In this document: positions 7,174-13,019 of the stretch, in pieces
How the letters are laid out: each line of letters starts with the position of its first letter
Position numbering within the stretch: position 1 is the stretch's first letter
DNA from: Crocinitomicaceae bacterium
GTDB lineage: Bacteria > Bacteroidota > Bacteroidia > Flavobacteriales_D > Crocinitomicaceae
Direction of reading: 5' to 3'
Length of the DNA: 13,019 nt
Assembly: GCA_030833265.1 (NCBI GenBank)
Contig: JAURHO010000034.1
Coordinates: 1 to 13,019 of the forward strand
Position numbers and translations under genes: made by a program
Notes under the pieces: model-generated
The model's database searches: none
Seen by the model: only the letters and a program-made list of their open reading frames with translations
Told to the model about the DNA's origin: nothing

Positions 7174-7227
7174 GCTTTGGCTATGGTCTTTGTCTTTTTT
7201 GAATCTGATAAAGCAATGTCGATTTAC

Positions 7228-9306
7228 TTAGTAAGTACCATGATACCTTCTTAAAAACCATTCTATCGCAAGCAGGCTAACGAGGAGTAGGAAAATCCAA
7301 ATGAGGTCATTGAGTTCGTCAAACTGATGAATTTCTGACCTGACGGCTACTAAATCTTCATTGGTTTGTAGTTGCTTGAGCAGACGCTGGTAATCTTGAA
7401 GTGCAAAAACAGCACCGCCACTCTGACTGGCGAGTTGCTTGAGTGTCGCGTGTCGTGCTGCAGATTCTTGTTGTTCGAGTTGGATGGCCTCAACAATTAT
7501 TTTTCCTGTTTTGACATAAGATTTTCCGTTCACATTGGTGCGAACGGTCCAGTTGTAACGACCAGGTTTGAGTTGGCCAACTTTGTATTGATAATAGGAG
7601 CCTTTTGCTTGTAATTCACCTTTTCGAGTTTGTCCTTTTTCGTCGCGGAGTTCCCACCTGAGTTGTGGTGTAGTAATGGCTTGTAAAGAAGCGTTGTAAA
7701 AACTCGCATTCAAAACGAAGTCTTGCTCGGTGTCTAGTCTTACAGGTGCTTGAACACGCAAGCCCATGCCTTCTTTTTTAACCAAAAGATAGGAACAGAT
7801 TTGACCAATAAAAGCTTGGAAAGCATCGTGCCTTTGTGTTTTTTGATACGCTTGTAATTTCCAGCGCCATATACCTTCGCCTAACAAACAGGCGCTGCGC
7901 TGTTGATTAAAGTCAGTAAAAGTAAGGAGCGGGTCTTTTTTCTGAATGGGGCCAATGCGCTGTTTGAGCAGCACTTGGGTGGCGCCTTGGGGGTTAATTT
8001 CTCCAAAACGTCTTTGTAGTGGAGGAAATTGTTCGATCAAGTTGAGCCATTGTTGTTCGGGTTCAAACAAAGAGAAGCCTTCTTGCGCATAGGTTTGCAC
8101 TTCTTCGAGTTGCTGCCGCAATTGTAAATTTAATCCGAGTGGTAATTGCTTCACGCTGGTCATTTCAGCTTGACTGCCTAAAATGTACCAAGTGGCTACT
8201 TTACTTGCTTTGATTTCATTGAGCAAGTTGGCGTCAAAACCGTTGGAGGGTTCGTGCCAAATAACGAGGTCGTATTTTTTAATTTCACCTTTTGCTTTAG
8301 CAGGTGTTTGGTGAATGACTTCGTAATTTTCATTGCCCTTAAGTGCTTGTGCAATAGCGGCCATGTCTGGGTGAGGTGCATGCGCAAGTAACAGAATTTT
8401 TGACCGGCTGTCGGTTACTTCAATGTAAATGGTTTTTGAGTTGTTGCGCAAGGTGAATTCACCGGGCAAGGCGCTAAGCTGAAAGCGGTATTCCCGGACA
8501 CCTGCTTTTTTCGCTTTGTGTTGAAAAGTAATGGTTTGTGGCGACTGAAATTTACCTGTGTGTTGAATGCGCTGCACATGAATTTTTTGTCCATCTTCAT
8601 AAATACTCAGCAGGGCTGACTTTCCGGCTAAGCGGTAGGCTTCAATATCTACCTCTAAAGGAAATTCATTATTAAGAAAGGTGAGTTCATTATAGGCGAT
8701 ATTTTTAATGAGTTGATCTTTTTTAAGTGCGGTGTCGCCAACAGCCAAGCTGTAAATAGGCGTGAGGGGTAGGTGCTCGGCCTGGTACGATGGATGAGCC
8801 CCCACATTGTAGTTGCCGTCAGAAATGAGCACAACTGCACCTAAATTTTGATTGAAATATTTGGTGCTAAGTGCTTCAAAGGCACCTTCCATATTGGTCT
8901 TTTGATCCAAAAAGCCTTTGGACTGCGTTTGTAAATCAGCGCCAAAATAATAGGTGTCTAAACGATAGCCGTTTTTAAATTTGTCTTTTAGTGCTTGCTG
9001 GTATTGTCCAATTTGCTGCTGTAAAACTTTTGGATCGTCGTCATTGCGCATTGAAGAGGAATGGTCAATGAGCGTAACAACAATTGGTAATTCTGTATTG
9101 AATTGTAAAAATTCTAGCGTGAGGCCTAAAAGGAGAATGCCAATGATTGAAAAGACGGCAGCTCGAAGCCCGATAAACAGCATCTTTAAAGATTTTGCTT
9201 TTTTCTCTAGCCAAGTTTCTTGCTGATAAAAACGCCAACTGATAAGGATTGACAGCGCAATAATTGGGAAGGACCACCAAATAGAAAATGTGGAAAGCAG
9301 ATGCAT
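7228..9306 (-). CDS. Membrane-anchored vWA-domain protein (BatA-like architecture)
   Basis: The product is about 692 residues. Two N-terminal membrane segments (about 7-24 and 43-67) are followed by a von Willebrand A domain. Its MIDAS motif DHSSS has Asp81, Ser83 and Ser85, and ISDGNYN near 161-167 supplies a later Asp163. From about 304 (ILLLAHAPHPD) a Rossmann-like segment resembles the class I glutamine amidotransferase-like domain found in some large bacterial vWA membrane proteins. A beta-rich region follows, then a C-terminal membrane helix (668-685) with a short basic cytoplasmic tail. The central part should face the periplasm. An ATG at 9321 is also in frame, but a perfect TAnnTTTG element (9311-9318) lies between it and 9306, so 9306 is preferred. 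No MoxR ATPase or other Bat genes are adjacent; the function is unknown, possibly assembly or sensing in the envelope. Confidence 0.85.
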   Translation of the reverse strand: MHLLSTFSIWWSFPIIALSILISWRFYQQETWLEKKAKSLKMLFIGLRAAVFSIIGILLLGLTLEFLQFNTELPIVVTLIDHSSSMRNDDDPKVLQQQIGQYQQALKDKFKNGYRLDTYYFGADLQTQSKGFLDQKTNMEGAFEALSTKYFNQNLGAVVLISDGNYNVGAHPSYQAEHLPLTPIYSLAVGDTALKKDQLIKNIAYNELTFLNNEFPLEVDIEAYRLAGKSALLSIYEDGQKIHVQRIQHTGKFQSPQTITFQHKAKKAGVREYRFQLSALPGEFTLRNNSKTIYIEVTDSRSKILLLAHAPHPDMAAIAQALKGNENYEVIHQTPAKAKGEIKKYDLVIWHEPSNGFDANLLNEIKASKVATWYILGSQAEMTSVKQLPLGLNLQLRQQLEEVQTYAQEGFSLFEPEQQWLNLIEQFPPLQRRFGEINPQGATQVLLKQRIGPIQKKDPLLTFTDFNQQRSACLLGEGIWRWKLQAYQKTQRHDAFQAFIGQICSYLLVKKEGMGLRVQAPVRLDTEQDFVLNASFYNASLQAITTPQLRWELRDEKGQTRKGELQAKGSYYQYKVGQLKPGRYNWTVRTNVNGKSYVKTGKIIVEAIQLEQQESAARHATLKQLASQSGGAVFALQDYQRLLKQLQTNEDLVAVRSEIHQFDELNDLIWIFLLLVSLLAIEWFLRRYHGTY

Positions 9307-9310
9307 GCCC

Positions 9311-9318
9311 CAAAAATA
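9311..9318 (-). promoter_or_regulatory. -7 promoter element of the vWA gene, abutting the start codon
   Basis: On the minus strand, TATTTTTG (9318-9311) matches TAnnTTTG exactly and is followed by GGGC and then ATG at 9306. This is the same 4-base spacing as at ppx. No good -33 TTG is found. It sits inside a short inverted repeat (AAAAAT/ATTTTT, 9312-9329), so chance or another role is possible. Confidence 0.4.
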
Positions 9319-9326
9319 CATACATT

Positions 9327-9336
9327 TTTACGTAAA
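9327..9336. promoter_or_regulatory. Palindrome TTTACGTAAA between divergent vWA and thiolase genes
   Basis: A perfect 10-bp palindrome lies in the 53-base divergent gap and overlaps a weak plus-strand -7-like match TAAATTCG (9333-9340, one mismatch to TAnnTTTG). It is placed so that a bound regulator could affect the thiolase and possibly the vWA gene. Short AT-rich palindromes are common, so the call is tentative. Confidence 0.3.
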
Positions 9337-9359
9337 TTCGTGGCTCAAAAACAATCAAC

Positions 9360-10541
9360 ATGTCAAAAACAGTTTATATCGTATCGGCAGTCAGAACGCC
9401 AATTGGCGCATTTTTAGGCGGCTTATCTAGTATTCCTGCCACACAATTAGGTGCTACGGCAATTAAAGGAGCGCTTGAAAAAGCAAACATAGACCCAAGT
9501 TTGGTCAACGAAGTTTTTATGGGAAATGTGCTGCAAGCAGGTGTTGGGCAAGCCCCAGCACGACAAGCTGCTCTTGGTGCAGGTTTACCCAATTCAGTTC
9601 CGTGTACGACCGTTAACAAGGTCTGTGCTTCCGGAATGAAAGCTGTTATGCTCGGTGCTCAAACCATTTTAGCTGGAGACAATCATGTTGTAGTTGTAGG
9701 TGGAATGGAGAATATGTCTCAGACGCCACATTATATCGACGGTAGAAATGGTACTAAATTCGGAAACATTACCATGCTCGATGGCATCACTAAAGATGGT
9801 CTGTTAGATGTGTACAGCAAAGTACCAATGGGAAATTGTGCTGAATTGTGTGCCACTAAATATGAAATCACTCGTGAGCAACAAGATGAATTTGCCATCA
9901 ATTCTTACAAGCGTGCCGCAGCTGCTTGGCAAGCGGGTCGTTTCAATGATGAAGTCGTCGGGGTAAGTGTGCCACAACGCAAAGGAGATCCTGTTGTCAT
10001 CACAGAAGACGAAGAATACAAAAATGTCTTCTTAGAAAAAATACCGGGTCTCAGACCAGCTTTCGATAAAGATGGAACCATTACTGCGGCCAATGCATCT
10101 ACACTCAACGACGGTGCATCAGCTTTGATTCTAGTCTCTGAAGAAGCGGTAGCTAAATACGGATTAAAGCCATTGGCAAAAATTGTAAGTTATGCAGATG
10201 CAGCGCAAGAGCCAGAGTGGTTTACAACTGCACCTTCACTTGCTGTTCCAAAAGCCCTTGAAAAAGCGAAACTCACTAAAGAAAACATCGACTATTGGGA
10301 ATTCAATCAAGCATTTGCGGTTGTAGGTTTGGCTAACATGAAAATTCTTGGTCTTGACCCTGCAAAAGTTGACGTCAATGGTGGCGCTGTTGCACTCGGA
10401 CATCCACTCGGAAATTCAGGTTCACGCGTCATTGTTACGCTTTTACACGTGTTAAAGCAAAACAGCGGTAAACTTGGTGCTGCAGCCATTTGTAATGGTG
10501 GCGGAGGTGCTTCTGCAATTGTAATCGAATCTTTGAATTAA
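9360..10541 (+). CDS. atoB: Acetyl-CoA C-acetyltransferase (acetoacetyl-CoA thiolase, ACAT1-like)
   Basis: This thiolase either condenses two acetyl-CoA to acetoacetyl-CoA or runs the reverse cleavage. The 393-residue protein keeps the catalytic set at the positions used for the Zoogloea biosynthetic enzyme: Cys89 (NKVCASGM), Asn316 (FNQAF), His348 (GHPLG) and Cys378 (CNGGGGASA). The C-terminal third (LANMKILGLDP, then VNGGAVALGHP, then ICNGGGGASA) most resembles the mitochondrial acetoacetyl-CoA thiolase ACAT1, which suggests short-chain substrates. A small deviation is Gln317 where most family members have Glu (NEAF). It appears to be a single-gene unit: divergent from the vWA gene and closed by the terminator at 10588-10612. 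No other beta-oxidation or ketone-body gene is adjacent, so the metabolic direction cannot be told. Confidence 0.95.
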   Translation: MSKTVYIVSAVRTPIGAFLGGLSSIPATQLGATAIKGALEKANIDPSLVNEVFMGNVLQAGVGQAPARQAALGAGLPNSVPCTTVNKVCASGMKAVMLGAQTILAGDNHVVVVGGMENMSQTPHYIDGRNGTKFGNITMLDGITKDGLLDVYSKVPMGNCAELCATKYEITREQQDEFAINSYKRAAAAWQAGRFNDEVVGVSVPQRKGDPVVITEDEEYKNVFLEKIPGLRPAFDKDGTITAANASTLNDGASALILVSEEAVAKYGLKPLAKIVSYADAAQEPEWFTTAPSLAVPKALEKAKLTKENIDYWEFNQAFAVVGLANMKILGLDPAKVDVNGGAVALGHPLGNSGSRVIVTLLHVLKQNSGKLGAAAICNGGGGASAIVIESLN

Positions 10542-10587
10542 GCAATTCAAAACGATAGCTTGTTCAAAAAGTGCAAGTAAAATAACT

Positions 10588-10612
10588 AAAGCCCGTGAAA
10601 ACGGGCTTTTTT
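10588..10612 (+). terminator. Rho-independent terminator after the thiolase gene
   Basis: AAAGCCCGT (10588-10596), a GAAA tetraloop, and ACGGGCTTT (10601-10609) form a perfect 9-bp GC-containing stem that runs into six T residues (10607-10612). It lies 47 bases after the thiolase stop and separates that gene from the SRPBCC gene. Confidence 0.93.
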
Positions 10613-10647
10613 ATTGAACCTAAACTCGGTTTGCTTGTTTAAAGAGC

Positions 10648-11097
10648 ATGTATCAACTCAAAAGAACTCAGTTTATCCCTACAGACTTGCAGACCTGTTG
10701 GGACTACTTTTCTTCACCACTGAATTTGAAGGAAATTACGCCGCCCTCGATGGGTTTTATTGTGAAATCTGAGGTGCCTGAAAAAATGTATGAAGGGCTC
10801 ATGATTGCTTATACAGTAAAGCCTTTAGCTGGAATTCCCATGAATTGGGTTACAGAAATAAAAACGGTTAAAGAGCTGCAATTTTTTGTCGACGAACAAC
10901 GCGTTGGACCCTACAAAGTATGGCACCACGAACATCACTTCAAGGCGGTCAATGGCGGTGTTGAAATGACAGACATTGTGACTTACGTATTGCCTTTTGG
11001 AATACTTGGGCGTTTGGTGCATCCGTGGTTAGTAAAACCTAAATTAATGCAAATATTTGCATATCGTTTTGCAAAGGTTGAAGCGATATTTAAGTAA
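10648..11097 (+). CDS. SRPBCC (START-like) superfamily protein
   Basis: This 149-residue protein fits the SRPBCC helix-grip fold, a pocket-forming family that binds lipids or other hydrophobic ligands. It begins YQLKRTQFIPTDLQTCWDYFSSPLNLKEITPPSMGF, the usual opening in which a strand is followed by a helix starting near W18. The segment VGPYKVWHHEHHFKAVNGG at 86-104 is characteristic of the subgroup often labelled polyketide cyclase/dehydrase or, misleadingly, cell division inhibitor. No signal peptide or catalytic motif is evident, and no specific function is assigned. It follows the terminator, so it should open a new transcript, although I see no clean TAnnTTTG promoter in the 35 bases between. 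The ABC ATPase gene starts 21 bases downstream on the same strand. Confidence 0.82.
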   Translation: MYQLKRTQFIPTDLQTCWDYFSSPLNLKEITPPSMGFIVKSEVPEKMYEGLMIAYTVKPLAGIPMNWVTEIKTVKELQFFVDEQRVGPYKVWHHEHHFKAVNGGVEMTDIVTYVLPFGILGRLVHPWLVKPKLMQIFAYRFAKVEAIFK

Positions 11098-11118
11098 TTT
11101 AGAACCTTAAGTTTTTCT

Positions 11119-12036
11119 ATGCAAAACGAACCTATCTTAAGTGTTTCGCACCTTCAAAAATCTTTTGGTTCTTTTCAGGCCGTCAAAGACGTCAGCTTTA
11201 CGGTTCAAAAAGGCGATATCTTTGGTTTTTTAGGGCCAAACGGCGCTGGCAAGAGCACCACGATGCGTTGCATGTTGTCTTTGATTAAACCCGATGCGGG
11301 CCAGATTCAAATTTTTGGTAAAGACCTCAAAAAAGAGCGCTCAGCGATCCTAACCCGCGTGGGAAGCATTGTTGAAAAACCCGATTTCTATAAATACCTC
11401 AGCGCACTTAAAAATTTAGAGATTTTCGCAAGAATCTCTGGTGTCGCTGTCACAGAAAAGCAACTCTACGAACAACTTGAATTCGTTGGGCTAGCAGGTC
11501 GAGAAAAAGACAAGGTTGGTGGCTTTTCGCACGGCATGAAGCAGCGCCTCGGAATTGCTCAAACACTTTTGCATGAGCCCGAACTCATCATTTTAGATGA
11601 ACCTACAACTGGTCTTGATCCGCAAGGAATCATTGAGGTAAGGGAACTCATTTTAAGGCTGAAAAACGAGCAGCAAAAAACGGTCATTCTTTCTTCGCAT
11701 CAATTATCCGAAATTGAATTATTGGCCAACCGCATGGTCATTATCAATCGGGGTGAGTGCGTCATTGAAGGGCAGGTTGCTGAACTCATGAATGAGCAAG
11801 AAACAACCTTGCATATTGAGCTTGCTGAAAACGCACAAGCAGCCGCCGCTTTCATAGCCAATCTATATCCTGAAATAAAACTTAAAATCGAAAGCCCTAA
11901 AACTTTAGAATTAACTATTGAAAAGCACTTGATTCCGGGCTTAAATGCTGGGCTTGTGGCGGCAGACTTTCAGATCATGGCCCTCGAGCCGAAAAGAAAA
12001 CTCGAAGATTTTTTCATTCAAATGACCCAAGCCTGA
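11119..12036 (+). CDS. ABC transporter ATP-binding protein (BcrA/NatA-type exporter)
   Basis: The 305-residue product is the cytoplasmic ATPase of an ABC-2 type exporter. The Walker A motif GPNGAGKST is at 39-47. A Q-loop position occupied by Glu lies in IVEKPDFYKYLSALKNL, as is usual in BcrA-type ATPases. The signature SHGMKQ is at 137-142, Walker B LIILDEP at 156-162, the D-loop GLD at 165-167 and the H-loop histidine is 194. About 80 extra C-terminal residues follow the ATPase core, as in the BcrA/CcmA-like group. Its stop TGA shares one base with the permease ATG, so the two are translated together and should form one transporter. The substrate is unknown: BcrA-type resemblance hints at peptide or lipid-linked compounds, but this is weak evidence. 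Confidence 0.95.
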   Translation: MQNEPILSVSHLQKSFGSFQAVKDVSFTVQKGDIFGFLGPNGAGKSTTMRCMLSLIKPDAGQIQIFGKDLKKERSAILTRVGSIVEKPDFYKYLSALKNLEIFARISGVAVTEKQLYEQLEFVGLAGREKDKVGGFSHGMKQRLGIAQTLLHEPELIILDEPTTGLDPQGIIEVRELILRLKNEQQKTVILSSHQLSEIELLANRMVIINRGECVIEGQVAELMNEQETTLHIELAENAQAAAAFIANLYPEIKLKIESPKTLELTIEKHLIPGLNAGLVAADFQIMALEPKRKLEDFFIQMTQA

Positions 12037-12878
12037 TGCTCAGAAAAAACATCATTAACGAATTCGTTAAAATACTTGCCAAACCCAGAAGTTATATTGG
12101 CATTGCAGCCCTTACGCTGCTCATTGGGATCATATTATTTGCCATGAAGGCCGATGGGAAAATGTACATCTCTTTTGTGACGGCCTCTTTTGAGCAAACA
12201 CTGTCTTTCAACGGTCATATTTTGAATGGCAACCTGATAGCTTTTATTGTGTTACAAATGCTCATCGTTCATATTCCATTGCTAGTGGCGCTCGTTACCG
12301 GTGACCTACTTTCAGGAGAAGCGGCAATGGGTACCCTGCGCATGATGCTGACCAAGCCTATCACCAGAACACAGGTGGTGTTGTCCAAGATCGTAGCGGC
12401 GGCTACTTATACTTTTATTTTGGTGCTCTGGATGGGCTTTCTCGCGTTGTTTGTTGGGCGCTGGCTTTTTGGAACCGGTGATTTAATTGTTCTGAATTCA
12501 GATGGTTTGGTCATTTTGCCAGATGCTGACGTGCTTTGGCGCTATGGTTTGGCATTTTTTGTGGCTTATTTAGCCTTACTTACAATTGCCACCCTTTCTA
12601 TTTGTTTGTCTGCATTTGCCGATAATTCAATAGGGCCAATTGTTTCGACCATGGCCATCATCATTTTGTTTACCATTATTGGTTCGTTAGATGTTTCTGT
12701 TTTTGATCACATTAAACCGTATTTATTTACCACCCACATGGCCTCTTGGCGCAGTTTCTTTAGTGATCCAGTGCCGTGGTCTGCTATCTGGGAATCTGTT
12801 TGGATTCTCATCGCACACAACATTTTATTTGTGGGCTTAGCCATTTTTCAATTCAATAGAAAAGACATCACCTCATGA
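12036..12878 (+). CDS. ABC-2 type transporter permease subunit
   Basis: This 280-residue integral membrane protein has about six hydrophobic segments, near residues 18-35, 67-88, 115-135, 166-190, 196-215 and 250-272. The cytoplasmic stretch GDLLSGEAAMGTLRMMLTKPITRTQVVLSKI after the second segment is a hallmark of ABC-2 permeases that pair with BcrA/NatA-type ATPases. It would form a homodimer with the ATPase encoded immediately upstream, whose stop codon overlaps its ATG (TGATG). Its own stop overlaps the next start in ATGA at 12875-12878. Family membership is clear; substrate and physiological role are not. Confidence 0.9.
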   Translation: MLRKNIINEFVKILAKPRSYIGIAALTLLIGIILFAMKADGKMYISFVTASFEQTLSFNGHILNGNLIAFIVLQMLIVHIPLLVALVTGDLLSGEAAMGTLRMMLTKPITRTQVVLSKIVAAATYTFILVLWMGFLALFVGRWLFGTGDLIVLNSDGLVILPDADVLWRYGLAFFVAYLALLTIATLSICLSAFADNSIGPIVSTMAIIILFTIIGSLDVSVFDHIKPYLFTTHMASWRSFFSDPVPWSAIWESVWILIAHNILFVGLAIFQFNRKDITS

Positions 12879-13019
12879 GAATTTTCAGTATTTTTAATTC
12901 AATAGATGGTGAGTGTAATCTATGGGGTCAAGGAACATTTTCTACATTTATTAGATTTGCTGGATGTAATCTTGCATGTCCTACGTGCGACACCAAACCA
13001 TCAATCCCTTTAGATTCTG
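12875..13019 (+). CDS. queE: QueE-like radical SAM enzyme (7-carboxy-7-deazaguanine synthase), partial
   Basis: Only the first 48 codons are in the window. The start MRIFSIFNSIDGE, the segment GQGTFSTFIRFAGCN (18-32) and the iron-sulfur motif CNLACPTCDT (31-40; Cys31, Cys35, Cys38, a CxxxCxxC cluster) match the N-terminus of QueE. That enzyme makes 7-carboxy-7-deazaguanine for queuosine and related bases. Other radical SAM activating enzymes have a similar N-terminal cluster, and ProThr replaces the more usual aromatic residue before the last Cys, so the exact assignment is provisional. The ATG lies inside ATGA shared with the permease stop, which suggests translational coupling. The visible part looks more AT-rich than the permease. 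The queC, queD and queF genes are not in this window. Confidence 0.75.
   Translation, partial: MRIFSIFNSIDGECNLWGQGTFSTFIRFAGCNLACPTCDTKPSIPLDS

Noticed and set aside
10626..10633. TCGGTTTG as a -7 element for the SRPBCC gene
   Set aside because: It differs from TAnnTTTG at the second base, and the -33 position would fall inside the terminator without a TTG.
11119..12878. GldA/GldF gliding-motility transporter
   Set aside because: The Glu at the Q-loop position and the BcrA-type motifs fit a general BcrA/NatA exporter better, and no gliding genes are nearby.

Overview
The window looks like chromosomal DNA of a member of the Bacteroidota. Its GC content is moderate to low. There are no convincing Shine-Dalgarno sequences before the starts. 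Several starts are preceded by the phylum-type -7 element TAnnTTTG. The gene content (an M13 lipoprotein peptidase, a membrane vWA protein of the BatA-like type, an ACAT1-like thiolase, a YqgE/AlgH protein) also fits that phylum. TGA is used as a stop at the ends of several genes, so the code is standard. I cannot resolve class or genus.

Layout. On the minus strand, 1-1499 is the N-terminal ~499 residues of ribosomal protein S1 (rpsA), cut by the window edge, preceded by a structured leader and a good promoter. Next is yqgE (1638-2219, minus), divergent from ppx (2285-3163, plus). ppx is followed after one base by hisS (3165-4541, plus). hisS converges on, and overlaps by 26 bp, an M13 metalloendopeptidase lipoprotein gene (4516-6555, minus). 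Upstream of the peptidase on the same strand are an ElaA-like acetyltransferase (6724-7173) and a large membrane-anchored vWA protein (7228-9306). The vWA gene is divergent from an acetoacetyl-CoA thiolase gene (9360-10541, plus), which ends in a clear intrinsic terminator (10588-10612). A tight plus-strand run then follows: a SRPBCC protein, an ABC ATPase, an ABC-2 permease and the first 48 codons of a QueE-like radical SAM enzyme. These last three genes overlap their neighbours by 1 and 4 nt.

Most of the window is core metabolism: translation (S1, HisRS), polyphosphate/(p)ppGpp metabolism (Ppx) and acyl-CoA metabolism (thiolase). The part that looks most like a linked functional unit is the SRPBCC-ABC-ABC-QueE run. 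Its overlaps suggest translational coupling, but the substrate of the exporter and its relation to 7-deazaguanine chemistry cannot be read from this sequence. I see no rRNA, tRNA, CRISPR array, insertion sequence, prophage or integration site. No gene-free stretch exceeds 300 bases; the longest is 6556-6723 (168 bases), which holds a promoter, a three-copy 10-bp repeat and a hairpin. Nothing in the window makes a strong case for a wholly new system. The observations worth checking are regulatory architecture and the QueE/ABC linkage.
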